A stretch of 64,000 nt of DNA from Pantoea sp. Ap-967 (GTDB taxonomy: Bacteria > Pseudomonadota > Gammaproteobacteria > Pseudomonadales > Pseudomonadaceae): assembly GCF_011752565.1 (NCBI RefSeq), contig NZ_VWXK01000021.1:39200-103199 (forward strand), read 5' to 3'. Of this stretch, positions 18,064 to 26,310 are shown one piece after another. The first letter of the stretch is position 1. Each line of letters begins with the position of its first letter. Made by a program: the position numbers and the translations under genes. The notes beneath the pieces are model-generated. The model was not told the DNA's origin and ran no database searches. It saw only the letters and a list, made by a program, of their open reading frames with translations.

Positions 18064-18927
18064 ATGAAATCCCGTCTGTTCATCATCAGCCAGTACCTGC
18101 TGCCGCATCACCTGCTGTCGCGGCTGGCCGGCTGCATCGCCGAGTGCCGCGCGCGCTGGTTCAAGAACGCCTTCACCGCCTGGTTCGCCAAGCGCTACCA
18201 GGTGAACATGAGCGAGGCGCTGGTCGAAGACCTCACCGCCTACGAGCACTTCAACGCCTTCTTCACTCGCGCCCTCAAGCCAGGCGCGCGCCCGCTGGAC
18301 GAAACCCCTGGGGCGATCCTCTGCCCGGCCGACGGCGCCGTCAGCCAGCTGGGCCCGATCGAGCACGGCCGTATTTTCCAGGCCAAGGGCCACAGTTTCA
18401 GCGCGCTGGAGCTGCTGGGCGGTGACCCGGCGCTGGCTGCGCCGTTCATGGGCGGCGAATTCGCCACCATCTACCTGTCGCCCAAGGATTACCACCGCGT
18501 ACACATGCCGCTGGCCGGCACCCTGCGCGAGATGGTCTATGTGCCGGGCCGGCTGTTCTCGGTCAACCAGACCACCGCCGAAAACGTGCCGGAGCTGTTC
18601 GCCCGCAACGAGCGCGTGGTGTGCCTGTTCGATACCGAGCGTGGGCCAATGGCCGTGGTGCTGGTGGGGGCGATGATCGTCGCCTCTGTCGAAACCGTGT
18701 GGGCCGGCCTTGTGACCCCGCCCAAGCGTGAGCTCAAGACCTTCCGCTACGACGAACAAAGCCGCGCGCCGATTCACCTGGAAAAAGGCGCCGAACTGGG
18801 GCGCTTCAAGCTGGGTTCCACGGCGATCGTGCTGTTCGGGCCAGAGCAGGTGAAATGGGCCGAGTCGCTGGGTGCAGGCTCGGCGGTGCGCATGGGCGAG
18901 TTCCTTGCCGGGGCGCAACAGGCCTGA
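18064..18927 (+). CDS. psd: Phosphatidylserine decarboxylase proenzyme
   Basis: The 287-residue proenzyme has the family motif KDYHRVHMPLAGTL and the self-cleavage site FKLGSTAIVLFG; Ser252 of LGST becomes the pyruvoyl group of the small alpha subunit. It makes phosphatidylethanolamine from phosphatidylserine at the inner membrane. It follows rhdA closely and ends just before a strong terminator hairpin. Confidence 0.97.
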   Translation: MKSRLFIISQYLLPHHLLSRLAGCIAECRARWFKNAFTAWFAKRYQVNMSEALVEDLTAYEHFNAFFTRALKPGARPLDETPGAILCPADGAVSQLGPIEHGRIFQAKGHSFSALELLGGDPALAAPFMGGEFATIYLSPKDYHRVHMPLAGTLREMVYVPGRLFSVNQTTAENVPELFARNERVVCLFDTERGPMAVVLVGAMIVASVETVWAGLVTPPKRELKTFRYDEQSRAPIHLEKGAELGRFKLGSTAIVLFGPEQVKWAESLGAGSAVRMGEFLAGAQQA

Positions 18928-18934
18928 CCCTTCA

Positions 18935-18963
18935 GCACCTCCCGGCTTGTGGCCGGGAGGTGC
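18935..18963. terminator. Hairpin terminator between psd and lectin gene
   Basis: GCACCTCCCGGC (18935-18946) pairs with its complement at 18952-18963, giving a stem of about 11-12 bp with a short loop and a TGTT follow-on. It lies 7 bases past the psd stop and before the convergent lectin stop, so it could serve both genes. Confidence 0.75.
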
Positions 18964-18978
18964 CTGTTCAGCGGGCCG

Positions 18979-19380
18979 TCAGCCTAGAAGGCTGCGGAAA
19001 CCGATCGGGCCCTCATCGATGTAGGTGTTGGTCCCGTTGAGCGTGAGGCCGCCATCGTCGGATTTCACGGTCAGGGCAACGACATTCTGGTTGTCGCGCC
19101 CGCCGATCACCCATTCGCCACCCGGGTGCCAAGGGGCGCTGTTGCCACCCCACTGGTTCTGCACCTGGTAACGGTTCTGCGCGATGCGCTTGCCCTGGAA
19201 GCCGATCGGTCCTTCGCCGGCATACGTCATGACCCCTTGCAGGGTCTGGCCGCCGTCATTGGATTTGACGTCGACCGACACCACCTTCTGGTTGTCCCGG
19301 CCGCCCAGCACCCAGATTCCACCGGGATGCCAAGGTGCCGAGTTACCGCCCCATTGATTTTCCACTGCGTACTTGGACAT
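18979..19380 (-). CDS. OAA-family high-mannose lectin (two tandem repeats)
   Basis: The 133-residue protein from ATG 19380 (AAGGAG upstream) is two copies of a 67-residue repeat, each NQWGGNSAPWHPGG...GGRDNQ...DGG.TL.G...Y..EGPIGF. This is the Oscillatoria agardhii agglutinin family, which includes a P. fluorescens agglutinin. Residues known to contact mannose in OAA are all at the same numbers here: Trp10-Gly11-Gly12, Arg28, Glu56-Gly57, Trp77-Gly78-Gly79, Arg95, Glu123-Gly124. There is no signal peptide, so it would be cytoplasmic or released by lysis or a non-classical route. It is a single gene downstream of serB but separated from it by a 30-bp inverted repeat, so it probably has its own promoter. 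Confidence 0.93.
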   Translation of the reverse strand: MSKYAVENQWGGNSAPWHPGGIWVLGGRDNQKVVSVDVKSNDGGQTLQGVMTYAGEGPIGFQGKRIAQNRYQVQNQWGGNSAPWHPGGEWVIGGRDNQNVVALTVKSDDGGLTLNGTNTYIDEGPIGFRSLLG

Positions 19381-19526
19381 GAACTTCTTCTCCTTGAAGT
19401 TGATGGCCACGGGGACTCCCCCCGGGCCAGTACGGTCGATGGGTGAGCCGTACGGGTCCAAGCGTAGATCGGTGTTTGCAGCTAACTTAGAACAGTTCGC
19501 AATTGGCCTAGTAGCCGTGATTTCAG

Positions 19527-19603
19527 GGCCCTATCGCGACCTGCGGTCGCTCCTACAGGAATACACCATCCCCGTAGGAGCGACCGCAGGTCGCGATAGG
19601 GCC
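19527..19603. repeat. Perfect 30-bp inverted repeat, REP family C
   Basis: Bases 19527-19556 and 19574-19603 are exact reverse complements, built on GTAGGAGCGACCGCAGG and extended by a GGGCC end, with a 17-bp loop. The structure lies 17 bases past the serB stop and probably acts as a transcript end or stabiliser. The rest of the 240-bp gap before the lectin start (19381-19526) must hold the lectin promoter, but I see no clear consensus. Confidence 0.9.
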
Positions 19604-19620
19604 GCCAAAGCAGCCACCAA

Positions 19621-20835
19621 TCAGTGACGGGTATCGCGATCGCGAAGCCCCAGCAGGTACAGCACGCCATCGAGCCCCAGGGTCGAAATGGCCTGCTTGG
19701 CCGACTGGCGCACCAGCGGCTTGGCACGGAACGCCACGCCCAGGCCCGCCAACGACAGCATCGGCAGGTCGTTGGCACCATCGCCCACGGCAATCGTCTG
19801 GTCCAGTTGCAGGCCTTCTTCGTTGGCCAGTTGCTGCAGCAGGTCGGCCTTGCGCTGGGCGTCGACGATGGGCTCCACGGCCACGCCAGTGACCTTGCCA
19901 TCCACCACTTCCAGTTCGTTGGCGAACACGTAGTCGATGCCCAGGCGTGCCTGCACCTGGCGGGCAAAGTAGGTGAAGCCACCGGACAGGATGGCGGTCT
20001 TGTAACCCAGGCGCTTGAGCTCGGCGAACAGGTTCTCGGCGCCTTCGGTCAGGCGCAGGGAAGCGCCGATCTCGTCCAGCACGCTGACATCCAGGCCCTT
20101 GAGCAGCGCCATGCGCTCCTTGAAGCTGGCGCGAAAGTCCAGCTCACCGCGCATGGCCCGCTCGGTGATGGCCGCCACCTGCTCGCCCACGCCGGCTGCC
20201 TTGGCCAGTTCATCGATGACCTCGGCCTCGATCAACGTCGAGTCCATGTCGAACACCGCCAGGCGGCGGTTGCGGCGGAACAGGTCGTCCTTCTGGAAGG
20301 CGATGTCGATGTTCAGTGCCTCGGCCAGCGCAAAGAACTCGGCACGCAGCGCTTGGGCATCGCTAGGCACGCCGCGCACGGAAATTTCCAGCGCCGCCTT
20401 GCCCTTCTCGCTCGGTGCACCCAGGGCCACGCGGGCCGACAGGCGCTCGATACGCTCGATGGTCAGGCCATACTGGCTGATGATCGCACTCACCCGCTGC
20501 AGCTGCTCGGGGGTGATCTTGCGGCTGAGCAGGGTAACGATGTGGCGTGGCTCGCCCTGGCCATCGGCCCAATGCTGGTAATCGGCCTCGGAGATCGGCG
20601 TGTAGCGGGCCTGCAGGTTCAGCTCGTGGGCCTTGGACTGCACGCTCTGCAGCAGGCTGGTGGCCACTTCGTTGTCCGGAATGTCGACCAGGATGCCGAA
20701 CGACAGGGTGCCGTGCATCACGGCCAAACCGATGTCGAGGATGTTCACACCGCCCTGGAGCAGGACGCCGGTAATGGCGGCGGTCAGACCCGGACGGTCC
20801 TCACCGGTGATGTTGATCAGAACGATTTCGCGCAC
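19621..20835 (-). CDS. serB: SerB, phosphoserine phosphatase with ACT domains
   Basis: Taking the GTG at 20835 (GGAG seven bases before it) gives 404 residues, starting (M)REIVLINITGEDRPGLTAAITGVLLQGG. The N-terminal half holds two ACT-type regulatory domains. The HAD phosphatase half has FDMDSTLIEAEVIDELAKAAGVG, the LSGGFTYFA loop and VGDGANDLPML. It makes L-serine in the last biosynthetic step; the ACT domains suggest feedback by an amino acid. An in-frame ATG lies 29 codons upstream, but the sequence there is unlike the family. Confidence 0.93.
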   Translation of the reverse strand: MREIVLINITGEDRPGLTAAITGVLLQGGVNILDIGLAVMHGTLSFGILVDIPDNEVATSLLQSVQSKAHELNLQARYTPISEADYQHWADGQGEPRHIVTLLSRKITPEQLQRVSAIISQYGLTIERIERLSARVALGAPSEKGKAALEISVRGVPSDAQALRAEFFALAEALNIDIAFQKDDLFRRNRRLAVFDMDSTLIEAEVIDELAKAAGVGEQVAAITERAMRGELDFRASFKERMALLKGLDVSVLDEIGASLRLTEGAENLFAELKRLGYKTAILSGGFTYFARQVQARLGIDYVFANELEVVDGKVTGVAVEPIVDAQRKADLLQQLANEEGLQLDQTIAVGDGANDLPMLSLAGLGVAFRAKPLVRQSAKQAISTLGLDGVLYLLGLRDRDTRH

Positions 20836-20970
20836 AACCTGGCTCCGACTTCGATGAAAAATGCGCATTCTACCGATTTTCCATGACCATCGGGCGCCAA
20901 CGATACTTTGCCGACAAAACACGGCTCGCTATACTGCGCAACACTTTTATGCCATTAAGAGCCGCGCTCT

Positions 20971-22437
20971 GTGAACCGGCCCACGCCCGTAAAGACCGAC
21001 AATTTCTTCGTGATGATCTTCCGTGCCCTGCGCCAACGTCGCGTTCCCCTGGCACTGCGCATCGCCAGCACCAACATTTTCCTGGTGGCGCTGGCGCTGG
21101 TGATCTATGCCTGCGTGATGGGCCTGCAGTTCAAGCAGGCCATGCACGAGCAGGCCGACGCCCTTGGCCAGAGCCTGACCATCCAGACGGCAACCTCGGC
21201 GACCGAGCTGCTGGTGTCCAACGACATCCTCAGCCTCAACGTGTTGCTGGGTAACCTGGTGAAGAACCCGCTGGTGGCCCATGCGGCGATCTACAGCGTG
21301 GACAACCGCATCCTCGCCGAGGCCGGCCAGCGCCCGCGCAATGGCCTGCTGGGCGAGGCCGAGGGCCTGTACCAGACCAAGATCACCTTCCAGGACGTGA
21401 CCGCCGGTCAGCTGCGTATCAGCCTGGACATGAGCCAGTTCCAGCAACCGATGCTGATCAGCCTGCAAAGCATGGGCATCCTGGCCGCCATCCTGCTGGC
21501 ACTGGCCTTGAGCCTGAGCCTGCGCCAGGGCCGTCACATCACCTTGCCGCTGCTGCAACTGCGGGTCTGGCTGCGTGATCCACACCCCTACACCCCGGCC
21601 ACCGACCGCCAGGACGAGATCGGCGATATCGCCCGCCAGTTGCATGCGCGCCTGGCCCCGCCGCCTCCGCCAGAGCCTGAGCCGGAGGAGGAAGAGGAGT
21701 ACGAGGACGACTTCGAAGAGGCCCATGACGAAGCCCCTGCCCGCCTTGCCCAGCGCGCCAAGGCCGTGGTGCAGGCGGACGAGGCCGACGACGAGGCCTT
21801 CGCCGGGCTGCTGGACGACGACGAGCAGCCTGCGGCCAAGCCCGCCGTGGTCGAGTCCGACGAGCCACAGAACACCGCCGTGCTGGCGGTACAGCTGGGC
21901 TCCCAGGAGCAACTGCGGCGCCTGCCGCGTACGCGCCTGACCGAGCTGCTGGAGCGCTACCGCGGCTGCCTGGAGCAGGCCGCGTCGCTGTACGAAGGCG
22001 AAATCCATACCCTCAACGACGGCAGCACCCTGGTGCTGTTCCACAGCCGTGAATGTGGCGAGGACTACCTGACCAACGCCATCTGCTGCGGCGAGCTGCT
22101 GCGCGCCCTGGGCCATGCCCTGCAGATCGAGGTGGCCGACAGTGGCATTACCCTGCAACTGCAGCTGGGCCTGGCCCTGGGCGACGACCTGCAGGGGCTG
22201 GAGCAGGTTGATTTGCTGATGGCCGAAAAGGCCCAGGATGCCCTGGCGTTGTCGCAGCACAGCCGCAACCTGCTGCTGGTGGAGCGGCAGATCAGCGACG
22301 ACGACCTGATCCGCAAGCGTGCCCGTATTCGCCCGATTGCCAGCCCCGAGGGCGCGTGCTGCGTGGAGCGGTTGATGGAGCCCTATCCGTCGATGTTGGA
22401 GCGCCAATTGGCGCGGATGCACGAGCGCCGGGTCTGA
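20971..22437 (+). CDS. AhpA/YtjB-type membrane protein
   Basis: A 488-residue protein with one membrane helix near 31-50 (ASTNIFLVALALVIYACVMG), a periplasmic stretch, a second helix near 170-188 (SMGILAAILLALALSLSL) and a HAMP-like segment. A Pro/Glu-rich acidic linker (around 230-290, PPPPPEPEPEEEEEYEDD) then leads to a cytoplasmic domain. It resembles the YtjB/SMP (AhpA) family, whose role is poorly known. The start is uncertain: GTG 20971 has a weak ribosome site and ATG 21013 is an alternative. It is divergent from serB, as ytjB often is. Confidence 0.75.
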   Translation: MNRPTPVKTDNFFVMIFRALRQRRVPLALRIASTNIFLVALALVIYACVMGLQFKQAMHEQADALGQSLTIQTATSATELLVSNDILSLNVLLGNLVKNPLVAHAAIYSVDNRILAEAGQRPRNGLLGEAEGLYQTKITFQDVTAGQLRISLDMSQFQQPMLISLQSMGILAAILLALALSLSLRQGRHITLPLLQLRVWLRDPHPYTPATDRQDEIGDIARQLHARLAPPPPPEPEPEEEEEYEDDFEEAHDEAPARLAQRAKAVVQADEADDEAFAGLLDDDEQPAAKPAVVESDEPQNTAVLAVQLGSQEQLRRLPRTRLTELLERYRGCLEQAASLYEGEIHTLNDGSTLVLFHSRECGEDYLTNAICCGELLRALGHALQIEVADSGITLQLQLGLALGDDLQGLEQVDLLMAEKAQDALALSQHSRNLLLVERQISDDDLIRKRARIRPIASPEGACCVERLMEPYPSMLERQLARMHERRV

Positions 22438-22482
22438 TATCGCCACTTGCGTGTTCGGGATTTGTGCTGGGGCTGATATCGC

Positions 22483-22570
22483 TATCGCGAGCTACGCTCG
22501 CTCCTACCAGGCTCTGAACAAAGTTCCAGATCCTGCGCTAATCCGGTAGGAGCGAGCGCAGCTCGCGATG
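22483..22570. repeat. Inverted REP pair, family A
   Basis: A copy on the minus strand (22483-22507, one base different from consensus: AGCTACGCTCG) and one on the plus strand (22545-22570) face each other across a 37-bp spacer. The pair sits between convergent genes, just before a strong terminator. Confidence 0.88.
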
Positions 22571-22590
22571 GCGCCGCTCGCGGCGCCCAC

Positions 22591-22620
22591 AAAAAAGCCC
22601 GCATGTTCGCGGGCTTTTTT
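22591..22620. terminator. Bidirectional intrinsic terminator
   Basis: AAAAAAGCCCGC, a six-base loop (ATGTTC) and GCGGGCTTTTTT form a perfect 12-bp stem with A and T runs on either side. It would end both the upstream plus-strand membrane gene and the convergent PqiC-like gene. Confidence 0.93.
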
Positions 22621-22636
22621 GTATCTGGAGGCTCGA

Positions 22637-23347
22637 TCAGAACCGATAGACTTCCATATCGGTGCGAATCGGCGAAGCCATTGGAATCTTCGACTTCTCC
22701 GGTTCCTTCTTCACCTGAACAGGCGCTGCCGGCTTCTTCGGTGGCTCTTCGGCAATCACCGGCTGGTTGGCCAGCGGCTTGACCGCCGTGCTCAGCTGTT
22801 CTGCCAGCTTTTGCAGCAACTGCCCTTGGGCCTGAACCTGCGCCGACTCGCTGCCTTCGTGCGCCTGTTCCAGGTGAACGATGCGGTTGTCTCGCACATG
22901 GCCACGGCGGTCGAGCAAGCGCCATTGGGCGTCGAGGATCGCCGGCTGGTTCTTGCCAGAGTCCAGGCGGGTGATCGACAGCAACACCTGAACGTCAGGT
23001 GTAAAGCCCGTGCTCGCCGGTGCCAGGACCACGCGCTGGCTGTCCAGGCGCCAGGCCAACTGACGCACCAGCAACTGATCGATGTCTGCCGAGAGGCTGC
23101 CGGCCCAACGACCGTCGGTCGCCGAACTCAGGCTGCCATCGGCCTGACGCTGCAGGAAGGTTTCGCGCTGCAGGTAATCGGCCACCGACACAGGGCCAAG
23201 CACCACGGCCATGCCCGCACTCTGCGAAGGCTGGCCAGGATCACCGCTGTCGAGTTGGTACAGGGCCACTGGCTGATGCATGCTGCACCCGCCCAGCCCC
23301 AGCAAACCCGTCATCAACAGCGCAAATGGAAGGCGCAGGAATTTCAT
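22637..23347 (-). CDS. PqiC-like (ABC transport auxiliary) lipoprotein
   Basis: The 236-residue precursor starts MKFLRLPFALLMTGLLGLGGCSMHQP, a lipoprotein signal with the lipobox ending at Cys21. The core GMAVVLGPVSVADYLQRETFLQR and later SADIDQLLVRQLAWRLDSQRV resembles PqiC/YmbA proteins, which assist MCE-type lipid transport in the periplasm. No MCE or permease partner is nearby; it follows the parE-parC gene block 175 bp away. The C-terminal tail is Lys/Pro-rich and low-complexity. Confidence 0.8.
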   Translation of the reverse strand: MKFLRLPFALLMTGLLGLGGCSMHQPVALYQLDSGDPGQPSQSAGMAVVLGPVSVADYLQRETFLQRQADGSLSSATDGRWAGSLSADIDQLLVRQLAWRLDSQRVVLAPASTGFTPDVQVLLSITRLDSGKNQPAILDAQWRLLDRRGHVRDNRIVHLEQAHEGSESAQVQAQGQLLQKLAEQLSTAVKPLANQPVIAEEPPKKPAAPVQVKKEPEKSKIPMASPIRTDMEVYRF

Positions 23348-23482
23348 TCAACCCATCCAGGCGGTCGCTACCAGGCAAACCGCAGTGATACTGATAACAA
23401 TTCAATCGGGCACACGGCCACGCCGGCACCACAGGGGCACTATCATCCGCGAAATATCGGCCCGACTCCAGCATTTCTGCCC

Positions 23483-23507
23483 GGAACGGCGCTGAAATTG
23501 CCGTTCC
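23483..23507. other. Weak hairpin past parC
   Basis: GGAACGGC (23483-23490) pairs with 23500-23507 across a nine-base loop, about 16 bases beyond the parC stop. No T run follows in the parC direction, so termination here is doubtful. Nothing else is visible in the 175-bp gap 23348-23522. Confidence 0.3.
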
Positions 23508-23522
23508 AGACATTTCGTCGGT

Positions 23523-25781
23523 TTATCCCGGCATCTCTACCTGCAGCCCGTCGACGCGCTGGAAGCCCCGTGGCAGCTTGCTGCCGCGTCGGCCACGTTC
23601 ACCCTTGTAATGCTCAAGGTCATCGCCTTTAAGGGACAGGGTACGCTTGCCGGCCTGCAATACAAGGGTCCCGCCCTCACCGATCACCGCAAGATCCGTG
23701 ACAAATTCTTCACGGCTGGCCACCCGATCACCGGGCACACCGATGATCTTGTTGCCCTTGCCTTTGCCCAGCTGTGGCAGGTCGGAAACCTTGAATACCA
23801 GCAAGCGCCCCTCGGTGGTCACGGCGGCCAGCCAGTCCTGCTCGCGGTTGGCCACCGGGCGCGGGGTCATGACCTTGGCGCCGTTGGGCAGGCTGAGCAG
23901 GCCTTTGCCGGCCTTGTTCTTGGCCTGCAGGTCCTCGCCCTTGACCACGAAGCCATAGCCCGCGTCCGAGGCCACCACGTACAGCGCGTCATCATCGGGC
24001 AGCAGCACGCACTCGAAGGTGGCGCCTGGCGGTGGGGTCAGGCGGCCAGTCAACGGCTCGCCCTGGCCACGGGCCGACGGCAGGCTATGGGCGGCCACCG
24101 AATAACTGCGGCCGGTGGAGTCGATCAGTACCGCAAACTGGTTGGAACGCCCGGCGGCTGCAGCCTTGAAGCCGTCGCCAGCCTTGTACGACAGGCCCGT
24201 GGCGTCGATGTCGTGGCCCTTGGCGCAGCGCACCCAGCCCTTTTCCGACAGCACCACGGTCACCGGCTCGGTCGGCATCAGTTCGTTTTCCGACAGGGCC
24301 TTGGCTTCGGCGCGCTCGACGATCGGCGAGCGGCGGTCGTCGCCATAGGTTTCGGCGTCCTTGATCAGTTCGCTGCGCACCAGCTTGCGCAGCTTGGCGT
24401 CGCTGCCCAGCAGCGCTTGCAGCTTGGCCTGCTCCTTGAGCAGTTCATCCTGCTCGCCGCGGATTTTCATCTCTTCCAGGCGCGCCAACTGGCGCAGGCG
24501 GGTTTCGAGGATGTAGTCGGCCTGGATTTCGGTCAGTTCGAAGCGCTCGATCAACGCCTGCTTGGGGTGCTCCTCGGTGCGAATGATGTGGATCACTTCA
24601 TCGAGGTTGAGGAACGCGGTGAGCAAACCTTCCAACAGGTGCAGGCGCCGTTCGACCTTGTCGAGGCGGTGCTGCAGGCGACGACGAACGGTATTGGTAC
24701 GAAACTCCAGCCATTCCAGCAACAAGGCCCGCAGGTTTTTCAGCTGCGGCCGGCCATCCAGGCCAATGATGTTGACGTTGACCCGGTAGCTGCTTTCAAG
24801 GTCGGTGGTGGCGAACAGGTGTTGCATCAGCTCATCGGCATCCACCCGGTTGGAGCGCGGGATGATGACGATGCGGCAGGGGTTCTCGTGGTCGGACTCA
24901 TCACGCAGGTCGGCCACCATCGGCAGCTTCTTGGCCTGCATCTGCGCGGCGATCTGCTCCAGCACCTTGGCCCCGGAAACCTGGTGCGGCAGCGCGGTGA
25001 CGACGACATCGCCATCCTCGACGCGGTACACGGCGCGCATGCGGATCGAGCCGCGGCCGGTTTCGTAGATTTTCTGGATTTCGGCACGCGGGGTGACGAT
25101 CTCGGCCTCGGTCGGGTAGTCCGGGCCCTGGATGTGCTCACACAGCTGCTCGATGGTGGCCTTGGGCTCATCGAGCAGGCGCACGCAGGCGCTGGCGACT
25201 TCCCGCAGGTTATGCGGCGGCACGTCGGTGGCCATGCCCACGGCGATGCCGGTGGTGCCGTTGAGCAGGATGTTCGGCAGGCGCGCTGGCAGCACGGCCG
25301 GCTCCTGCAGGGTGCCGTCGAAGTTCGGCACCCAGTCGACGGTGCCCTGGCCCACTTCGCTGAGCAGCACTTCCGAGTAGCGCGACAGGCGCGCCTCGGT
25401 GTAACGCATGGCAGCGAACGACTTCGGATCGTCCGGCGCACCCCAGTTGCCCTGGCCATCGACCAGGGTGTAGCGGTAGCTGAACGGCTGCGCCATCAGC
25501 ACCATGGCTTCGTAGCAGGCCGAATCGCCGTGGGGGTGGAACTTGCCGAGCACGTCGCCCACGGTACGCGCGGACTTCTTGTGCTTGGCATCGGCATCGA
25601 GCCCCAACTCGCTCATGGCGTAGACGATGCGTCGCTGCACCGGCTTCAGGCCGTCGCCGATGTGCGGCAGGGCACGGTCCATGATTACGTACATGGAATA
25701 GTTGAGGTAGGCCTGTTCGGTGAAGTCAGCCAGCGAGCGGCGTTCGACGCCGTCGAGGCTGAGTTCCAGTGAGTCGCTCAT
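23523..25781 (-). CDS. parC: ParC, topoisomerase IV subunit A
   Basis: The 752-residue protein has the DNA-breakage domain with catalytic Tyr127 in AAMRYTEARLS and a C-terminal beta-pinwheel with GxKGxxL-like blades (GKGLLSLPNGAKVMTPRPV). The quinolone-determining segment reads HPHGDSACYE with Ser87 and Glu91, the wild-type residues. Topoisomerase IV unlinks daughter chromosomes. It is downstream of parE in the same direction, with two small secreted or anchored protein genes between them. Confidence 0.97.
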   Translation of the reverse strand: MSDSLELSLDGVERRSLADFTEQAYLNYSMYVIMDRALPHIGDGLKPVQRRIVYAMSELGLDADAKHKKSARTVGDVLGKFHPHGDSACYEAMVLMAQPFSYRYTLVDGQGNWGAPDDPKSFAAMRYTEARLSRYSEVLLSEVGQGTVDWVPNFDGTLQEPAVLPARLPNILLNGTTGIAVGMATDVPPHNLREVASACVRLLDEPKATIEQLCEHIQGPDYPTEAEIVTPRAEIQKIYETGRGSIRMRAVYRVEDGDVVVTALPHQVSGAKVLEQIAAQMQAKKLPMVADLRDESDHENPCRIVIIPRSNRVDADELMQHLFATTDLESSYRVNVNIIGLDGRPQLKNLRALLLEWLEFRTNTVRRRLQHRLDKVERRLHLLEGLLTAFLNLDEVIHIIRTEEHPKQALIERFELTEIQADYILETRLRQLARLEEMKIRGEQDELLKEQAKLQALLGSDAKLRKLVRSELIKDAETYGDDRRSPIVERAEAKALSENELMPTEPVTVVLSEKGWVRCAKGHDIDATGLSYKAGDGFKAAAAGRSNQFAVLIDSTGRSYSVAAHSLPSARGQGEPLTGRLTPPPGATFECVLLPDDDALYVVASDAGYGFVVKGEDLQAKNKAGKGLLSLPNGAKVMTPRPVANREQDWLAAVTTEGRLLVFKVSDLPQLGKGKGNKIIGVPGDRVASREEFVTDLAVIGEGGTLVLQAGKRTLSLKGDDLEHYKGERGRRGSKLPRGFQRVDGLQVEMPG

Positions 25782-25791
25782 GCGGGCCTCG

Positions 25792-26310
25792 TCATTTCAG
25801 GTTCTGGCGCAGCAGCATGGTGCCGCCGCGCTGGGTAAATTCAAGTTGTTTCAGGGCGCTCATGCCGAGCAGCACGGTCTGGCCATCCAGGCCCGGCACC
25901 ACCAGGGCGCGCACGTTCTGCAGGCGGATATCGCCCAGTTGCAAGGTGTCGAGCCGGGTGCGGTAGCCTTCGGTGCGGCCATTGGCGGTACTCAGCACCA
26001 CCGGGCTGCCCCGCGCCAGGTTCAGGTCGGCGGCCATCGCCTCGGGAATCGCCACGTCGGTGGCACCGGTGTCGAGCATGAAATGCACCACCTGGCCGTT
26101 GATCGCACCGTCAGCCACGAAATGCCCCTGGCCGTTACCCAGCAGGCGCACCTCGATATAGCCATCGCCGCGGGAAGACTGCACCACCGTGTTGGGGTTG
26201 CGCTCGCGCTCCTCCCACTGGCCGAAGAAGCGCGTGGCAAGGAACAACGCCGCCGCCCAGGCGACGATCATCAGCACCTTGCCCGCGCGCTTGCCCGGTG
26301 GCTGGCTCAT
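25792..26310 (-). CDS. Membrane-anchored retropepsin-like aspartic protease
   Basis: A 172-residue protein with one N-terminal membrane anchor (about 12-30, VLMIVAWAAALFLATRFFG) and a single-lobe aspartic protease domain: VHFMLDTGATDVAIPEAMA carries the catalytic DTGAT (80-84), and LGMSALKQLEF is the conserved end. One lobe means it should dimerise like retroviral proteases. It belongs to the bacterial clan AA family often annotated TIGR02281. The active site should face the periplasm. It overlaps the upstream gene by four bases (ATGA) and lies 10 bases before parC. Substrate unknown. Confidence 0.88.
   Translation of the reverse strand: MSQPPGKRAGKVLMIVAWAAALFLATRFFGQWEERERNPNTVVQSSRGDGYIEVRLLGNGQGHFVADGAINGQVVHFMLDTGATDVAIPEAMAADLNLARGSPVVLSTANGRTEGYRTRLDTLQLGDIRLQNVRALVVPGLDGQTVLLGMSALKQLEFTQRGGTMLLRQNLK

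Noticed and set aside
18979..19380. Surface adhesin or RTX-type repeat protein
   Set aside because: The two repeats are short and exact matches to the OAA lectin pattern, without calcium-binding nonapeptides or an export signal.
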